DNA of 64,000 bases from Actinomycetota bacterium (GTDB lineage: Bacteria > Actinomycetota > Acidimicrobiia > IMCC26256 > PALSA-610). The DNA is taken from the NCBI GenBank assembly GCA_005779395.1, contig SXJP01000003.1, forward strand, positions 1 through 64,000. Reading direction: 5' to 3'. Below the pieces are notes generated by a model, which saw only the letters and a list, made by a program, of their open reading frames with translations, was not told the DNA's origin and searched no databases. Each line of letters starts with the position of its first letter. Position 1 is the stretch's first letter. The translations under genes and the position numbers were made by a program. Below are positions 1 through 8,871 of this stretch, piece after piece.

Positions 1-227
1 ACGACCGGATCTTCTGGACCGATCACGACAAGATCCGAATTGACTTTGTCCGCCAGATCAGCGACAGCAATTGGGTCCGACGCGACGACATCGATGCATT
101 CGGCGATCGTTGACATTCCTGAGTTGCCAGGAGCGCACACCAACTCGTCGACGTTCGGCGAGGAATTTAGTTTCCATGCGAGAGCATGTTCGCGTCCCCC
201 AGATCCGACAACGAGGACGCGTGCCAT
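1..227 (-). CDS. purD: Phosphoribosylamine-glycine ligase, N-terminal part (cut by window edge)
   Basis: The reverse strand encodes an N-terminus opening [18 protein letters not shown], the glycine-rich nucleotide-fold start typical of PurD (GARS). Further on it reads APGNSG, also conserved at this place. PurD ligates glycine to 5-phosphoribosylamine with ATP, the second step of purine synthesis, in the cytosol. Only about 75 residues lie in the window; the ATP-grasp and catalytic regions are beyond the edge. The ATG shares one base with the purA stop codon (TGATG), so it is probably translationally coupled to purA, which it follows in the purine pathway context. The short visible length is the only caveat. 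Confidence 0.9.
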   Translation of the reverse strand, partial: MARVLVVGSGGREHALAWKLNSSPNVDELVCAPGNSGMSTIAECIDVVASDPIAVADLADKVNSDLVVIGPEDPV

Positions 228-1519
228 CAGACCTCTTGTTTCAAAACGACGGTCTGCGTACGTCCGGGTCCGACCGACACAAACGAAATCGGTACGCCAC
301 AAAACTTCTCGATGAACGACACATAGTCGCGGGCTTCTTGCGGTAGATCCTCGAGTCGATCAGCGTGCTCGATGTCGACCTTCCAGCCAGGCAACGTCTC
401 GTAAACCGGCATGACGTGATGTAAGACCGTCTGGTGGTACGGGACATGGTCGTACGTCGTTCCGTCGGCCCCGAGATACCCAACACAAACCTTTAGCTCG
501 TCGAACTCAGACAACACATCGAGTTTTGTTATGGCGAGTTCGGTGCAGGTGTTGAGCTTTGCCGCATGCTTGACCATTACGAGATCGAGCCAACCTGGAC
601 GACGGCGCCGGCCTGTGTTCGTGCCATATTCGCGACCGCGATCTACAAGTGCGTCGGCTACGACGTTGCCATGGTGAAGTTCAGCTGGGAATGGCCCAGC
701 GCCGACTCGTGTTGTGTAGGCCTTGACGACACCAACAATGCGCTCGATGGACCTCGGTCCGACTCCTGCGCCAGCGCACACAGCGCCAGAGATTGGATTG
801 CTAGAAGTGACATACGGATATGTGCCATGGTCGAGGTCGAGGTATGTGGCTTGGGCTCCTTCAAACAGAACCCATTCGCCGGCATCGAGAGCCTTGTGAA
901 CGATGTGCACCGTGTCGTCGATGTGTGGCTCAAGGCGTGGCACCATCGCGAGGAAGTGATCTGCGATGTCGTTGGCGTTGAATGGCAAGCGGTTGTAAAC
1001 GCGTGAAAGCAGCGGATTCTTTTCGCGTAATACGAGATCGAGTTTCTGGCGGAAGATCTTTGGGTCGAGGAGATCTTGAACCCGTAGCCCGACACGTAAT
1101 GCCTTGTCGGCGTAGGTGGGACCGATCCCGCGCATCGTTGTACCGAGCTTGTTCTTGCCCAACTTGCGTTCGTACGCACGGTCTAGCTCTTGGTGATACG
1201 GCATGATCAGGTGAGCGTTGCCGGATAAGCGCAATGGCTTGGTGCTGACGCCCTTGGACTCAAGCATGTCCAATTCTTTGATGAGAACCGCTGGATCTAC
1301 GACGACACCGTTGCCGATCACTGGGGTGACTCCCGGATACAGCACACCGCTTGGAACTAGCTGCAGCTTGAAGACTTCGCCATCTACAACGATCGTGTGG
1401 CCTGCATTGTGACCACCCTGATACCTCACGCAATGCGTTACGTCTTTGGCGAGATAGTCGGTAAATCGACCCTTACCTTCGTCGCCCCACTGGGTCCCAA
1501 TAATCACGGAACCTGGCAT
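227..1519 (-). CDS. purA: Adenylosuccinate synthetase
   Basis: PurA joins IMP and aspartate using GTP to make adenylosuccinate, the first committed step to AMP. The protein of 430 residues has the family's usual length. It opens [18 protein letters not shown], the diagnostic GTP-binding P-loop variant GDEGKG, followed by HNAGHT, and later [14 protein letters not shown] and [15 protein letters not shown] segments. I chose the ATG at 1519 over an upstream in-frame start because the family begins here and GGAAGG lies about 6 bases upstream. Its stop overlaps the purD start by one base. A gap of about 115 bases separates it from clpB upstream, so it may have its own promoter; none is convincing by eye. 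Confidence 0.97.
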   Translation of the reverse strand: MPGSVIIGTQWGDEGKGRFTDYLAKDVTHCVRYQGGHNAGHTIVVDGEVFKLQLVPSGVLYPGVTPVIGNGVVVDPAVLIKELDMLESKGVSTKPLRLSGNAHLIMPYHQELDRAYERKLGKNKLGTTMRGIGPTYADKALRVGLRVQDLLDPKIFRQKLDLVLREKNPLLSRVYNRLPFNANDIADHFLAMVPRLEPHIDDTVHIVHKALDAGEWVLFEGAQATYLDLDHGTYPYVTSSNPISGAVCAGAGVGPRSIERIVGVVKAYTTRVGAGPFPAELHHGNVVADALVDRGREYGTNTGRRRRPGWLDLVMVKHAAKLNTCTELAITKLDVLSEFDELKVCVGYLGADGTTYDHVPYHQTVLHHVMPVYETLPGWKVDIEHADRLEDLPQEARDYVSFIEKFCGVPISFVSVGPGRTQTVVLKQEV

Positions 1520-1634
1520 TAGATGCCTTCCGGAGAGGGCGAGATGAGAGAAACGCACTGGTTAGCAGTCACGTTGGTGAAACCCTAGTGCACTGTCCCT
1601 CAATCGATATCAACGGAAACGCACCCGCGCCTGT

Positions 1635-4196
1635 TTACTCGGCATTGAACTCAAGACGCCCTTCAGCCGACATTGTCACGGCCACTGTTCTCGCGGCTTT
1701 GTAATCGCCACGAAGCAAGCTTTCAGCTATCGGATCGACAAGTTCACGCTGCAATACGCGCTTTAGTGGGCGGGCGCCGAACTCTGGGTCGTATCCAAGC
1801 TCGCCTAGGTAGTCCTGCGCAGCATCGCTGAGTTTGATTTCCAGATTCCGCCCAGCGAGACGTTCGCGCAGCACGCCTAGTTGAATTTCTAAGATTTCGG
1901 AAATGTGCGGTCGTTCGAGTTCGTGAAACACGATTATCTCGTCAACTCTGTTCACGAACTCTGGCTTGAAATGCGACCGAACTGCGAGCATCACGCCAGC
2001 TTCATCTAGACCTGACCCGAGATTGCTAGTCATCACGACAATGGTGTTTGAAAAGTCAACTGTTCGACCTTGTCCGTCAGTAAGACGGCCGTCGTCCATC
2101 AGAGCGAGCAGGACATCAAATACGTCGGTGTGAGCTTTTTCGACTTCGTCAAGCAGAACCACGCTGTAGGGACGTCGGCGAACGGCCTCTGTTAGCTGTC
2201 CGCCTTCGTCGTATCCCACATAACCCGGAGGCGCACCAACTAGACGGCTAACTGAGTGCTTTTCCATGTACTCAGACATGTCGACACGAACCATCGCCGA
2301 CTCGTCATCGAACAAGAAAGCAGCAAGAGCGCGGGCGAGTTCGGTCTTTCCAACGCCAGTTGGACCAAGAAACAAGAACGATCCAATCGGGCGATGCGGA
2401 TCGGCGAGCCCAGCTCTTGAGCGGCGAATCGCGTTAGAGACAGCCGCAACCGCTTTGTCTTGCCCCACTACTCGTTTGTGAAGCTCGGTCTCGAGGCGTA
2501 GCAGTTTTCCGAGTTCGCCTTCTAGTAAGCGCGCAACTGGAATGCCGGTCCACTTCGCGACGATTTCCGCTACGTCGTCGTCGTCGACTTCTTCTTTGAG
2601 CATTGCGCCGTCGGCTTGCATCGTTGCGAGCCGGTCGGTGCTTGTTTCGATCTCACGCATCAACTTTGGAACTAACCCGTACCGAAGCTCAGCCGCGCGC
2701 TCAAGGTTGCTTTCCCTTTCGGCGCGCTCAGCCTCTGTTTTCAGGTTCTCAAGTTGCTCCATGTCGGATCGGATTGTGGCGATCACATCTTTCTCGCCCT
2801 GCCAATGCGCGACCATTCCGTCGCGTTCTTCCTTAAGGCTTTCGAGGTCGATTTCGAGGGTCGCTAGTCGCTGTGCTGAAACTTCGTCTGACTCTTTTTG
2901 TAATGCGGCCTCCTCGATCTCTAGTTGGCGGATTCGTCGCTCGACTATGTCGATCTCTACCGGCATCGAATCAATTTCGATACGTAGTCGGCTAGCAGCC
3001 TCGTCGATTAAATCGATGGCTTTGTCTGGCAACCTTCGGCCCGTGACGTAGCGAGCCGAAAGCATGGCCGCTGCAATTAGCGCCGAGTCCTGTATCCGAA
3101 CGCCGTGATGAACCTCGTAGCGCTCCTTCAGTCCCCTCAGTATTCCTACCGTATCTTCAACACTCGGCTCGGCCACTTGCACCTGCTGGAAGCGCCGCTC
3201 GAGCGCCCCATCTTTCTCGATGTACTTGCGATACTCGTCGTATGTCGTCGCGCCAATCATTCGTAACGCGCCGCGGGCCAACAGCGGCTTGATCATGTTG
3301 CCAGCGTCCATTGCCCCTTCTGCCCCGCCAGCACCGACAATCGTGTGAAGTTCGTCAACAAAAGTGATTACCTCACCATCGCTTGCGACGATCTCATCGA
3401 GGACAGCCTTGAGACGTTCTTCGAAGTCGCCGCGATACTTGGCACCCGCGAGCATCGCCCCGAGATCAAGAGCGATGAGTCGCTTGTCGCGAAGTCCCTC
3501 TGGCACATCGCCTTCTACGATCCTGCGTGCAAGGCCTTCAACAATCGCGGTCTTGCCTACACCTGGCTCGCCGATGAGAACAGGGTTGTTTTTCGTGCGA
3601 CGAGAGAGAACTTGTATAACTCGCCGTATCTCATCGTCGCGGCCAATCACCGGATCGATTTTCCCAGCGCGCGCTGCCGCAATCAGATCCTGGCCATACT
3701 TCTCGAGAGCCTGGTGAAGTTGTTCGGGGCTGTCGCTTGTTACACGTCGATTTCCTCGAACCTCACGTAACGCCGCTAACGCCTTGTCATAAGTAATCCC
3801 CGCGCGCTGCACGACTGCTCCGATGCCGCCAGGCGCACCAGACATGGCAAGCAGTATGTGCTCGGTCGACATGAAGTCATCGTTGAGATTGACACGCTGT
3901 TTGTCGGCCTCTTCGATCAGTTGAAAAGCTTCCGGGGCCAGTTGCGGTTCACGGACTGTGTCGCCTGTAACCGTTGGCCGGCCGGCAAGTGCCTCGTCGA
4001 CCGAGCGAATTAACGCGACTAGGTTGACTTCAAGTTGTTCGAGCACCCCGGTTACGACCCCGTCGGGGACATCGAGCAGCGCCCGCAAGAGGTGGGTCGA
4101 AGTGACTTCGGTGTGGCCAGCGTTGCGAGCACGTGACGTGGCATTACCGAATGCTTCTTGAGTTCTACGCGTGAATCGAGCTGGATCGACTGTCAT
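1635..4196 (-). CDS. clpB: ClpB disaggregase (Hsp100 AAA+ chaperone)
   Basis: ClpB is a hexameric ATPase that pulls polypeptides out of aggregates together with DnaK-DnaJ-GrpE. The 853-residue protein has an N-terminal Clp-N domain (about 1-150), AAA+ module 1 with Walker A GEPGVGKT at 209-216, a coiled-coil middle domain (about 400-530) that is rich in Glu, Arg and Leu, AAA+ module 2 with Walker A GPTGVGKT, and a C-terminal small domain. Length and domain order are those of full ClpB, not ClpC (no UVR motif) or ClpA. Its ATG overlaps the hspR stop as ATGA, so it is the last gene of the dnaK-grpE-dnaJ-hspR-clpB operon. The chaperone, its co-chaperones and the repressor are therefore co-expressed. 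Confidence 0.97.
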   Translation of the reverse strand: MTVDPARFTRRTQEAFGNATSRARNAGHTEVTSTHLLRALLDVPDGVVTGVLEQLEVNLVALIRSVDEALAGRPTVTGDTVREPQLAPEAFQLIEEADKQRVNLNDDFMSTEHILLAMSGAPGGIGAVVQRAGITYDKALAALREVRGNRRVTSDSPEQLHQALEKYGQDLIAAARAGKIDPVIGRDDEIRRVIQVLSRRTKNNPVLIGEPGVGKTAIVEGLARRIVEGDVPEGLRDKRLIALDLGAMLAGAKYRGDFEERLKAVLDEIVASDGEVITFVDELHTIVGAGGAEGAMDAGNMIKPLLARGALRMIGATTYDEYRKYIEKDGALERRFQQVQVAEPSVEDTVGILRGLKERYEVHHGVRIQDSALIAAAMLSARYVTGRRLPDKAIDLIDEAASRLRIEIDSMPVEIDIVERRIRQLEIEEAALQKESDEVSAQRLATLEIDLESLKEERDGMVAHWQGEKDVIATIRSDMEQLENLKTEAERAERESNLERAAELRYGLVPKLMREIETSTDRLATMQADGAMLKEEVDDDDVAEIVAKWTGIPVARLLEGELGKLLRLETELHKRVVGQDKAVAAVSNAIRRSRAGLADPHRPIGSFLFLGPTGVGKTELARALAAFLFDDESAMVRVDMSEYMEKHSVSRLVGAPPGYVGYDEGGQLTEAVRRRPYSVVLLDEVEKAHTDVFDVLLALMDDGRLTDGQGRTVDFSNTIVVMTSNLGSGLDEAGVMLAVRSHFKPEFVNRVDEIIVFHELERPHISEILEIQLGVLRERLAGRNLEIKLSDAAQDYLGELGYDPEFGARPLKRVLQRELVDPIAESLLRGDYKAARTVAVTMSAEGRLEFNAE

Positions 4197-4603
4197 AGTT
4201 GCTCCTCTCGTCTGCTCCCATATCTCTCAACCGGTGCCGGGCTCATTGGGACAATTTCATAGCGATGGCTCCGATGCGCTGCCTCGACCATTTCGCGCGC
4301 AATTCGGAGAGTCTCTACAAGTTCATTCTCAAGCTCTTGGATGCGTTGTACAGCAGTTTCTCGTTCTGCCTCGAGGTCGAGGATGCGTTCGACGCCCGCC
4401 AGATTGACACCGGCGTTCGTTAGGTCCTGAATACGTCGGAGCAGAGCGATGTCGTGCTCTGAATACCGACGACTCTGCCCACTCGTTCGTGCTGGCGCTA
4501 CTAGCCCTTTGCGCTCATAAATGCGCAGGGTCTGCGGATGAACGCCAGCGAGTTCGGCAGCTACCGATATGACATAAAGAGCGCGAGTGTCATGTCTTGG
4601 CAT
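4193..4603 (-). CDS. hspR: HspR, MerR-family heat-shock repressor
   Basis: HspR represses dnaK and clpB operons in actinobacteria by binding HAIR inverted repeats, with DnaK acting as co-repressor (established for Streptomyces and mycobacteria). The 136-residue protein has the MerR helix-turn-helix: [25 protein letters not shown], split here as a segment around residues 9-33, then [18 protein letters not shown] dimerising coiled coil follows ([19 protein letters not shown]). I chose the ATG at 4603, inside the dnaJ end, because AAAGGAG lies about 6 bases upstream and the conserved domain starts soon after. The upstream in-frame start would add 20 unconserved residues. It overlaps dnaJ by 14 bases and clpB by 4, and probably autoregulates through the site near 8290. 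Confidence 0.93.
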   Translation of the reverse strand: MPRHDTRALYVISVAAELAGVHPQTLRIYERKGLVAPARTSGQSRRYSEHDIALLRRIQDLTNAGVNLAGVERILDLEAERETAVQRIQELENELVETLRIAREMVEAAHRSHRYEIVPMSPAPVERYGSRREEQL

Positions 4604-5789
4604 CACCTCTCCTTTGTGAACCTCGAGTCTTTTCGTCGCGTGGACTGCGCGGGATGGGGTCACCGAAAGCGACAGCTACTGCCTCGACGGCGCGCCTTTG
4701 CGCATCACTTAGCACCACCGGAATTTCGACCTCGACCGTCACGAGCAATGCGCCGCGTTTGCCGTTGCTCGTCTCAATGCCCTTGTCTGGCACTCTAAAA
4801 ACTTTGGAATTCGGCGTTCCTGCGGGAATCCGAATCGTGACAATTCCATCTGCGAGAGTCGGCACCTCGAGAGAGCCTCCGAGCACAGCGGTGCTAAAGG
4901 GAATAGTTCTCTTCACGGTGAGGTCATTGCCTTTGCGCGTGAATTGCTCGTGGGGTCGCACTCGCACAACTACATATAGATCGCCGGGAGACCCACCATG
5001 CCCGCTTGCTGCACCGCGATCTTTGACCTTGATTCTCTGGCCATCTGCTACCCCTGCGGGTATCCGAACCTTGACCTCGCGTTGACGTACTTCGATACCG
5101 CGCCCCGCACAGTTATCGCAAGGGTCAGTGATCATCATTCCGTGACCAGCACATGTCGAACAGACCTGCGAAAAACTAAACGGCCCTTGATTTTGCGAGA
5201 CATTTCCACTGCCGTGACAAACGGTACAGAGTTGCGGTTTCGTTCCCGGCCGCGAACCGCCGCCTTCGCATTTGGTGCAGATCGCATCTGCTGTGAACCG
5301 CACAGATGTGGTCACGCCGTGGGCTGCATCGTCGAAGTTGAGATGCAATTCGGTCTCGAGGTCGCGACCCTTTTGAGGACCTCCACGCGGCCTCGTGCTG
5401 CGTTGGCCGCCACCAGAACTTCTAGCGCCACCGAAGAGGTTTGAGAAGACGTCGCTCGTGTCAGCGTTGCCGCCGCCGAAGTCAGAGAAATCGAACGGCG
5501 AAAACCCACCCTGACGACTGCCACGCGGAGACCCTTGTCCGTATCCGCTTGCGACCATCGAGCGGACCTCGTCGTAGGCCTTGCGCTTTTCAGCATCGCC
5601 TAGCACGTCGTAAGCGGCTGCAACCGCCTTGAATCGGTCTTCGGCAGCGGCGTTTCCAGGATTTTGGTCAGGATGTAGCTTCCGCGCTAGATCCTTGTAG
5701 ACCTTCTTAATTTCGCGTTCAGTCGCCCCGGATTTGACGCCAAGTTCGGCGTAGTAGTCCTTCTCAAACCACTCACGCTGAGGCTCCAT
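4590..5789 (-). CDS. dnaJ: DnaJ (Hsp40) co-chaperone
   Basis: DnaJ delivers substrates to DnaK and stimulates its ATPase. The 399-residue protein has a J domain (about 7-75) with HPD at 39-41, a Gly/Phe/Ser-rich region (about 80-125) and a zinc-binding domain with four CxxCxGxG-type repeats: CTKCEGGG, CTVCHGSG, CSTCAGHG and CDNCAGRG. The C-terminal beta domains follow, with GDLYVVVRV. This is the full type I architecture. The third and fourth repeats deviate only slightly and keep all eight cysteines. Its ATG overlaps the grpE stop by one base (TGATG). Actinobacteria often carry two DnaJ paralogues, DnaJ1 and DnaJ2; position in the dnaK operon points to DnaJ1. Confidence 0.96.
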   Translation of the reverse strand: MEPQREWFEKDYYAELGVKSGATEREIKKVYKDLARKLHPDQNPGNAAAEDRFKAVAAAYDVLGDAEKRKAYDEVRSMVASGYGQGSPRGSRQGGFSPFDFSDFGGGNADTSDVFSNLFGGARSSGGGQRSTRPRGGPQKGRDLETELHLNFDDAAHGVTTSVRFTADAICTKCEGGGSRPGTKPQLCTVCHGSGNVSQNQGPFSFSQVCSTCAGHGMMITDPCDNCAGRGIEVRQREVKVRIPAGVADGQRIKVKDRGAASGHGGSPGDLYVVVRVRPHEQFTRKGNDLTVKRTIPFSTAVLGGSLEVPTLADGIVTIRIPAGTPNSKVFRVPDKGIETSNGKRGALLVTVEVEIPVVLSDAQRRAVEAVAVAFGDPIPRSPRDEKTRGSQRRGDAKT

Positions 5790-6343
5790 CAGACTTCGGT
5801 TCTCTCCTGCGGCCCGACCTTCACCATCGCCGGCCGGACTACTCGACCCTTCAAGCGGTAGCCAGTACGGAACACTGACACAACCACGGCTTCGCCGTCG
5901 CCTTCTTCGTGCATCACAGCTTCGTGTTCTGTCGGATCGAATTCCGTGCCGAGCGCTTCGATTTTTTCGAGGCCTGCTTTGGTGACCGAATCAAAAAGTT
6001 GGCGAATCGCTGCGACTACGCCATCTCGAACTTTGACTGTGTCTTCCTCTGAATCTTCATAGGACCGCATAGCCATCTCGAAGCTGTCGAGGGTTGGCAA
6101 CAGTGACTCAAGTAACCGTTCGTTGGCCCGTTCGATTGCAATGGTCTGGTCGCGAAGCATGCGCTTCTTGTAGTTCTCGAAGTCGGCCTGTAGGCGTTGC
6201 GCTACGACAAGCAGTTCGTCGCGTTCGGCGCTCAATTGATCGATATCCGACACCACTGCCTCTTCGGCAGCGTCCGTAGTCTCGAAGCCACCGTCGACAC
6301 TTAGATCGTGTGGCGACGCTTCGGCCCCAGGACCGTCTGACAT
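5789..6343 (-). CDS. grpE: GrpE nucleotide-exchange factor
   Basis: GrpE releases ADP from DnaK. The roughly 184-residue protein has an acidic, disordered N-terminus (about 1-45), a long dimerising helix (DQLSAERDELLVVAQRLQADFENYKKR) that I split here as residues about 35-62, and the C-terminal beta domain ending VVRPAMVKV. The motif FDPTEHEAV is diagnostic. I prefer the ATG at 6343, one base after the dnaK stop, over an ATG 21 bases upstream inside dnaK; both are possible. The tight spacing on both sides indicates one transcript with dnaK and dnaJ. Confidence 0.94.
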   Translation of the reverse strand: MSDGPGAEASPHDLSVDGGFETTDAAEEAVVSDIDQLSAERDELLVVAQRLQADFENYKKRMLRDQTIAIERANERLLESLLPTLDSFEMAMRSYEDSEEDTVKVRDGVVAAIRQLFDSVTKAGLEKIEALGTEFDPTEHEAVMHEEGDGEAVVVSVFRTGYRLKGRVVRPAMVKVGPQERTEV

Positions 6344-6344
6344 T

Positions 6345-8177
6345 TCAGGCACTCTTCTCGTCATCTATTACTTCATCATCGATGATCTCAGCATCGGCGA
6401 CTTCGTCGTCGCTGGGAGTCTCTGACTTTGTCTGCTCGGCGGATGTCGCGGCATACAGCTTCTGCGAGAATTCCTGACTCGCGTGGGAAAGCTCTTCGTG
6501 CGCAGCCTTGACTTCGTCGAGATCGGTACCCGCAAGCGCATCCTTCAAACGCTTGAGCGCGGCTTCGATCTTTTCTTTGTCATCCGCACCAACTTTTTCA
6601 CCGTGTTCTTTGAGAGTGTTTTCAGATTGGTAGACGAGCGTGTCGGCGACGTTGCGAACCTCTACCTCTTCGCGCCTTTGCTTGTCTTCTTCGGCGTGAG
6701 CTTCGGCATCTTTCATCATCTTGTCGATCTCGTCTTTGCCTAGTGCCGTACCACCGCTGATCGTCATCGACTGTTCCTTGCCGGTTCCGTGATCCTTGGC
6801 GCCAACATGGACAATTCCGTTCGCATCGATGTCGAATGTGACCTCAATCTGCGGTACGCCACGCGGTGCCGGAGGAAGACCGGTGAGCGTGAAAGTTCCG
6901 AGCAAGCGATTGCGATAGGTCATGTCGCTCTCTCCCTGCAGCACCCGAATCTCGACTGAAGGCTGGTTGTCGTCTGCTGTCGTGAACGTCTGCGAACGCT
7001 TCGTCGGAATAGTTGTGTTGCGTTCGATCAACTTGGCCATGATCTGGCCCTTAGTTTCAATTCCGAGCGTGAGGGGCGTTACGTCAAGCAGAAGGATGTC
7101 TTTGACGTCGCCCTTCAGAACGCCGGCTTGGATGGAAGCTCCAATTGCTACGGCCTCATCCGGGTTGATGCCTTTGTGTGCGTCCTTGCCAGACAGTTCT
7201 TTCACCATGTCGGCGACCGCTGGCATACGAGTACTTCCGCCTACGAGGACGACGTGCTGGATATCGGCCTTCGTCATGCCAGCGTCACGAATTGCCTGTT
7301 CGAACGGTCCTGCGCACGCCTTCAGGAGATCGCTCGTCATGTCCTGGAACTTGGCGCGAGTCAGACTCAGGTCAAGGTGAAGTGGGCCGTCGGCCGTTGC
7401 CGTGATGAACGGCAAGTTGATCGAGGTTTCTGAAACCTGCGACAGTTCAATCTTGGCTTTTTCGGCTGCTTCTTTGAGTCTCTGCGTTGCCATCTTGTCG
7501 ACACTCAGGTCGACACCGTGAGCGTTCTTGAACTCTGTAACCATCCAGTCGATGACGCGTTGGTCCCAGTCGTCGCCGCCGAGATGAGTGTTGCCGGCAG
7601 TGCTCTTAACTTCGAAAACGCCATCGCCAATCTCGAGAATCGATACATCGAACGTTCCACCACCGAGGTCGAAGACCAAGATCGTCTGTTCTTCTGACTC
7701 TTTATCGAGGCCGAATGCAAGGGCGGCAGCCGTAGGCTCGTTGATGATTCGCAAGACTTCGAGACCGGCGATTTCGCCAGCCTCTTTGGTCGCTTGGCGC
7801 TGAGCATCATCGAAGTAGGCCGGGACCGTGATCACAGCTTGGGTAACCGTGTCGCCCAAGAATGCCTCTGCGTCACGCTTCAGCTTTTGCAGCGTGCGCG
7901 CCGAGATTTCTTGGGACCTGTATGCCTTGCCGTCGATGTCGATCGACCAGCTAGTGCCCATGTGGCGCTTCACGGAACGGATCGTTCGGTCTGGGTTTGT
8001 GATCGCCTGACGCTTGGCGACTTCGCCGACTAGGACCTCTCCTGTCTTGGAGAATGCGACAACAGACGGTGTCGTGCGGGCACCCTCGGAGTTCGGGATG
8101 ACTGTTGGCTCACCAGCGTCGAGGACGCATACGACTGAGTTCGTGGTTCCGAGATCGATTCCGACTGCTTTGGCCAT
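6345..8177 (-). CDS. dnaK: DnaK (Hsp70) chaperone
   Basis: DnaK is the central ATP-dependent Hsp70 chaperone. The 610-residue protein opens [16 protein letters not shown] (phosphate-binding loop 1) and carries [30 protein letters not shown] and [14 protein letters not shown]. The substrate-binding domain follows ([12 protein letters not shown]). The protein ends in a helical lid and an acidic tail, [11 protein letters not shown]. It is the first gene of the heat-shock operon. Upstream lie a HAIR-like inverted repeat and a separate TCAAG/CTTGA repeat. The Shine-Dalgarno (GGAAGG, with GAGGAAGGTCC before the ATG) is strong, as expected for an abundant protein. Confidence 0.98.
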   Translation of the reverse strand: MAKAVGIDLGTTNSVVCVLDAGEPTVIPNSEGARTTPSVVAFSKTGEVLVGEVAKRQAITNPDRTIRSVKRHMGTSWSIDIDGKAYRSQEISARTLQKLKRDAEAFLGDTVTQAVITVPAYFDDAQRQATKEAGEIAGLEVLRIINEPTAAALAFGLDKESEEQTILVFDLGGGTFDVSILEIGDGVFEVKSTAGNTHLGGDDWDQRVIDWMVTEFKNAHGVDLSVDKMATQRLKEAAEKAKIELSQVSETSINLPFITATADGPLHLDLSLTRAKFQDMTSDLLKACAGPFEQAIRDAGMTKADIQHVVLVGGSTRMPAVADMVKELSGKDAHKGINPDEAVAIGASIQAGVLKGDVKDILLLDVTPLTLGIETKGQIMAKLIERNTTIPTKRSQTFTTADDNQPSVEIRVLQGESDMTYRNRLLGTFTLTGLPPAPRGVPQIEVTFDIDANGIVHVGAKDHGTGKEQSMTISGGTALGKDEIDKMMKDAEAHAEEDKQRREEVEVRNVADTLVYQSENTLKEHGEKVGADDKEKIEAALKRLKDALAGTDLDEVKAAHEELSHASQEFSQKLYAATSAEQTKSETPSDDEVADAEIIDDEVIDDEKSA

Positions 8178-8248
8178 TTGAAGGACCTTCCTCTAAAAGA
8201 TTCGACTGTGCTTGCTTGGCCTCTACATCGGCCACGTTCCACCCTGTT

Positions 8249-8263
8249 CAAGGGGAACTTGAT
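8249..8263. repeat. Short inverted repeat upstream of dnaK
   Basis: TCAAG, five bases, CTTGA forms a perfect 5-bp inverted repeat between dnaK and the HAIR-like site, about 75 bases before the dnaK start. It uses the same CTTGA half-site word as HspR operators but in inverted orientation and with shorter spacing. It may be a second contact or part of the 5' leader; a chance match is also possible. Confidence 0.3.
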
Positions 8264-8280
8264 GATAATAACACACAGAA

Positions 8281-8301
8281 GTTGAGTATGGTATTAGCAA
8301 G
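8281..8301 (-). promoter_or_regulatory. HAIR-like HspR operator upstream of dnaK
   Basis: Read on the minus strand the site is CTTGCTA, seven bases, ACTCAAC. The HspR consensus is CTTGAGT-N7-ACTCAAG. The spacing is exact, the right half matches 6 of 7 and the left half matches CTTG. It sits about 105 bases upstream of the dnaK start, with a possible -10 hexamer TATTAT near 8265-8270 downstream of it. Because hspR is in the operon this would be an autoregulatory loop. Match quality is imperfect in the left half. Confidence 0.6.
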
Positions 8302-8385
8302 TATCAAAATTGGGCCACCGAGCCACTTTTCTATTGCGATCATGAAGCCCGCACGGCCATGGCGTTTCGGCATAGAGTCAGGCAC

Positions 8386-8808
8386 ATGGCCGGAAAAGAC
8401 TTCATTGCTCACCTCTCCGAAACACCGCTATTTTCTACGCTCTCTCGAAGAGAACTGAACCTTGTCGCAAAACGCGCAGAAGACGTGCAAGTAGCGGCGG
8501 GAAAAGTCCTGTGCTCAGAAGGCGAGATGGGGAACCAGTATTTCGTCATCCTGTCGGGCACAGCCCGAGTCACCCGCCGCGGACGCAAGGTCGCCACGCT
8601 CTCCAAAGGCGACGGATTCGGAGAGCTCAGCCTCCTCGACAAGCACCCGCGCGACGCCACGGTAACGGCGGAGACTCAGATGGAAGTCGTTGTTCTCGGC
8701 CAGCGCGAGTTCGCCGGTCTTATCGACGATGTCCCCGGATTTGCCCGCAAGCTGCTAGCCGCGCTTGCCGGACGGCTGCGGGAGCACGACACTAAAGGCA
8801 TTCGGTAG
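8386..8808 (+). CDS. Cyclic-nucleotide-binding domain protein
   Basis: This 140-residue protein is almost entirely one cNMP-binding (CAP-effector) domain. LSETPLFSTLSRRELNLVA is the usual domain start, and GDGFGELSLLDKHPRDATV contains the phosphate-binding cassette with FGELSLL and an Arg in the PRDATV position. There is no helix-turn-helix after it, so it is not a CRP-type transcription factor; it may be a stand-alone sensor or partner. I chose the ATG at 8386 (AGG close upstream) over one nine codons earlier, because the family begins with similar residues. It is divergent from dnaK. Whether it binds cAMP, cGMP or nothing cannot be told from sequence. Confidence 0.85.
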   Translation: MAGKDFIAHLSETPLFSTLSRRELNLVAKRAEDVQVAAGKVLCSEGEMGNQYFVILSGTARVTRRGRKVATLSKGDGFGELSLLDKHPRDATVTAETQMEVVVLGQREFAGLIDDVPGFARKLLAALAGRLREHDTKGIR

Positions 8809-8871
8809 TTCGCTCAGCGAGTTCCGCCGTTAGATTCGCCCGAGATTTTTAATCGTTCCCCGGAGGTCTTG

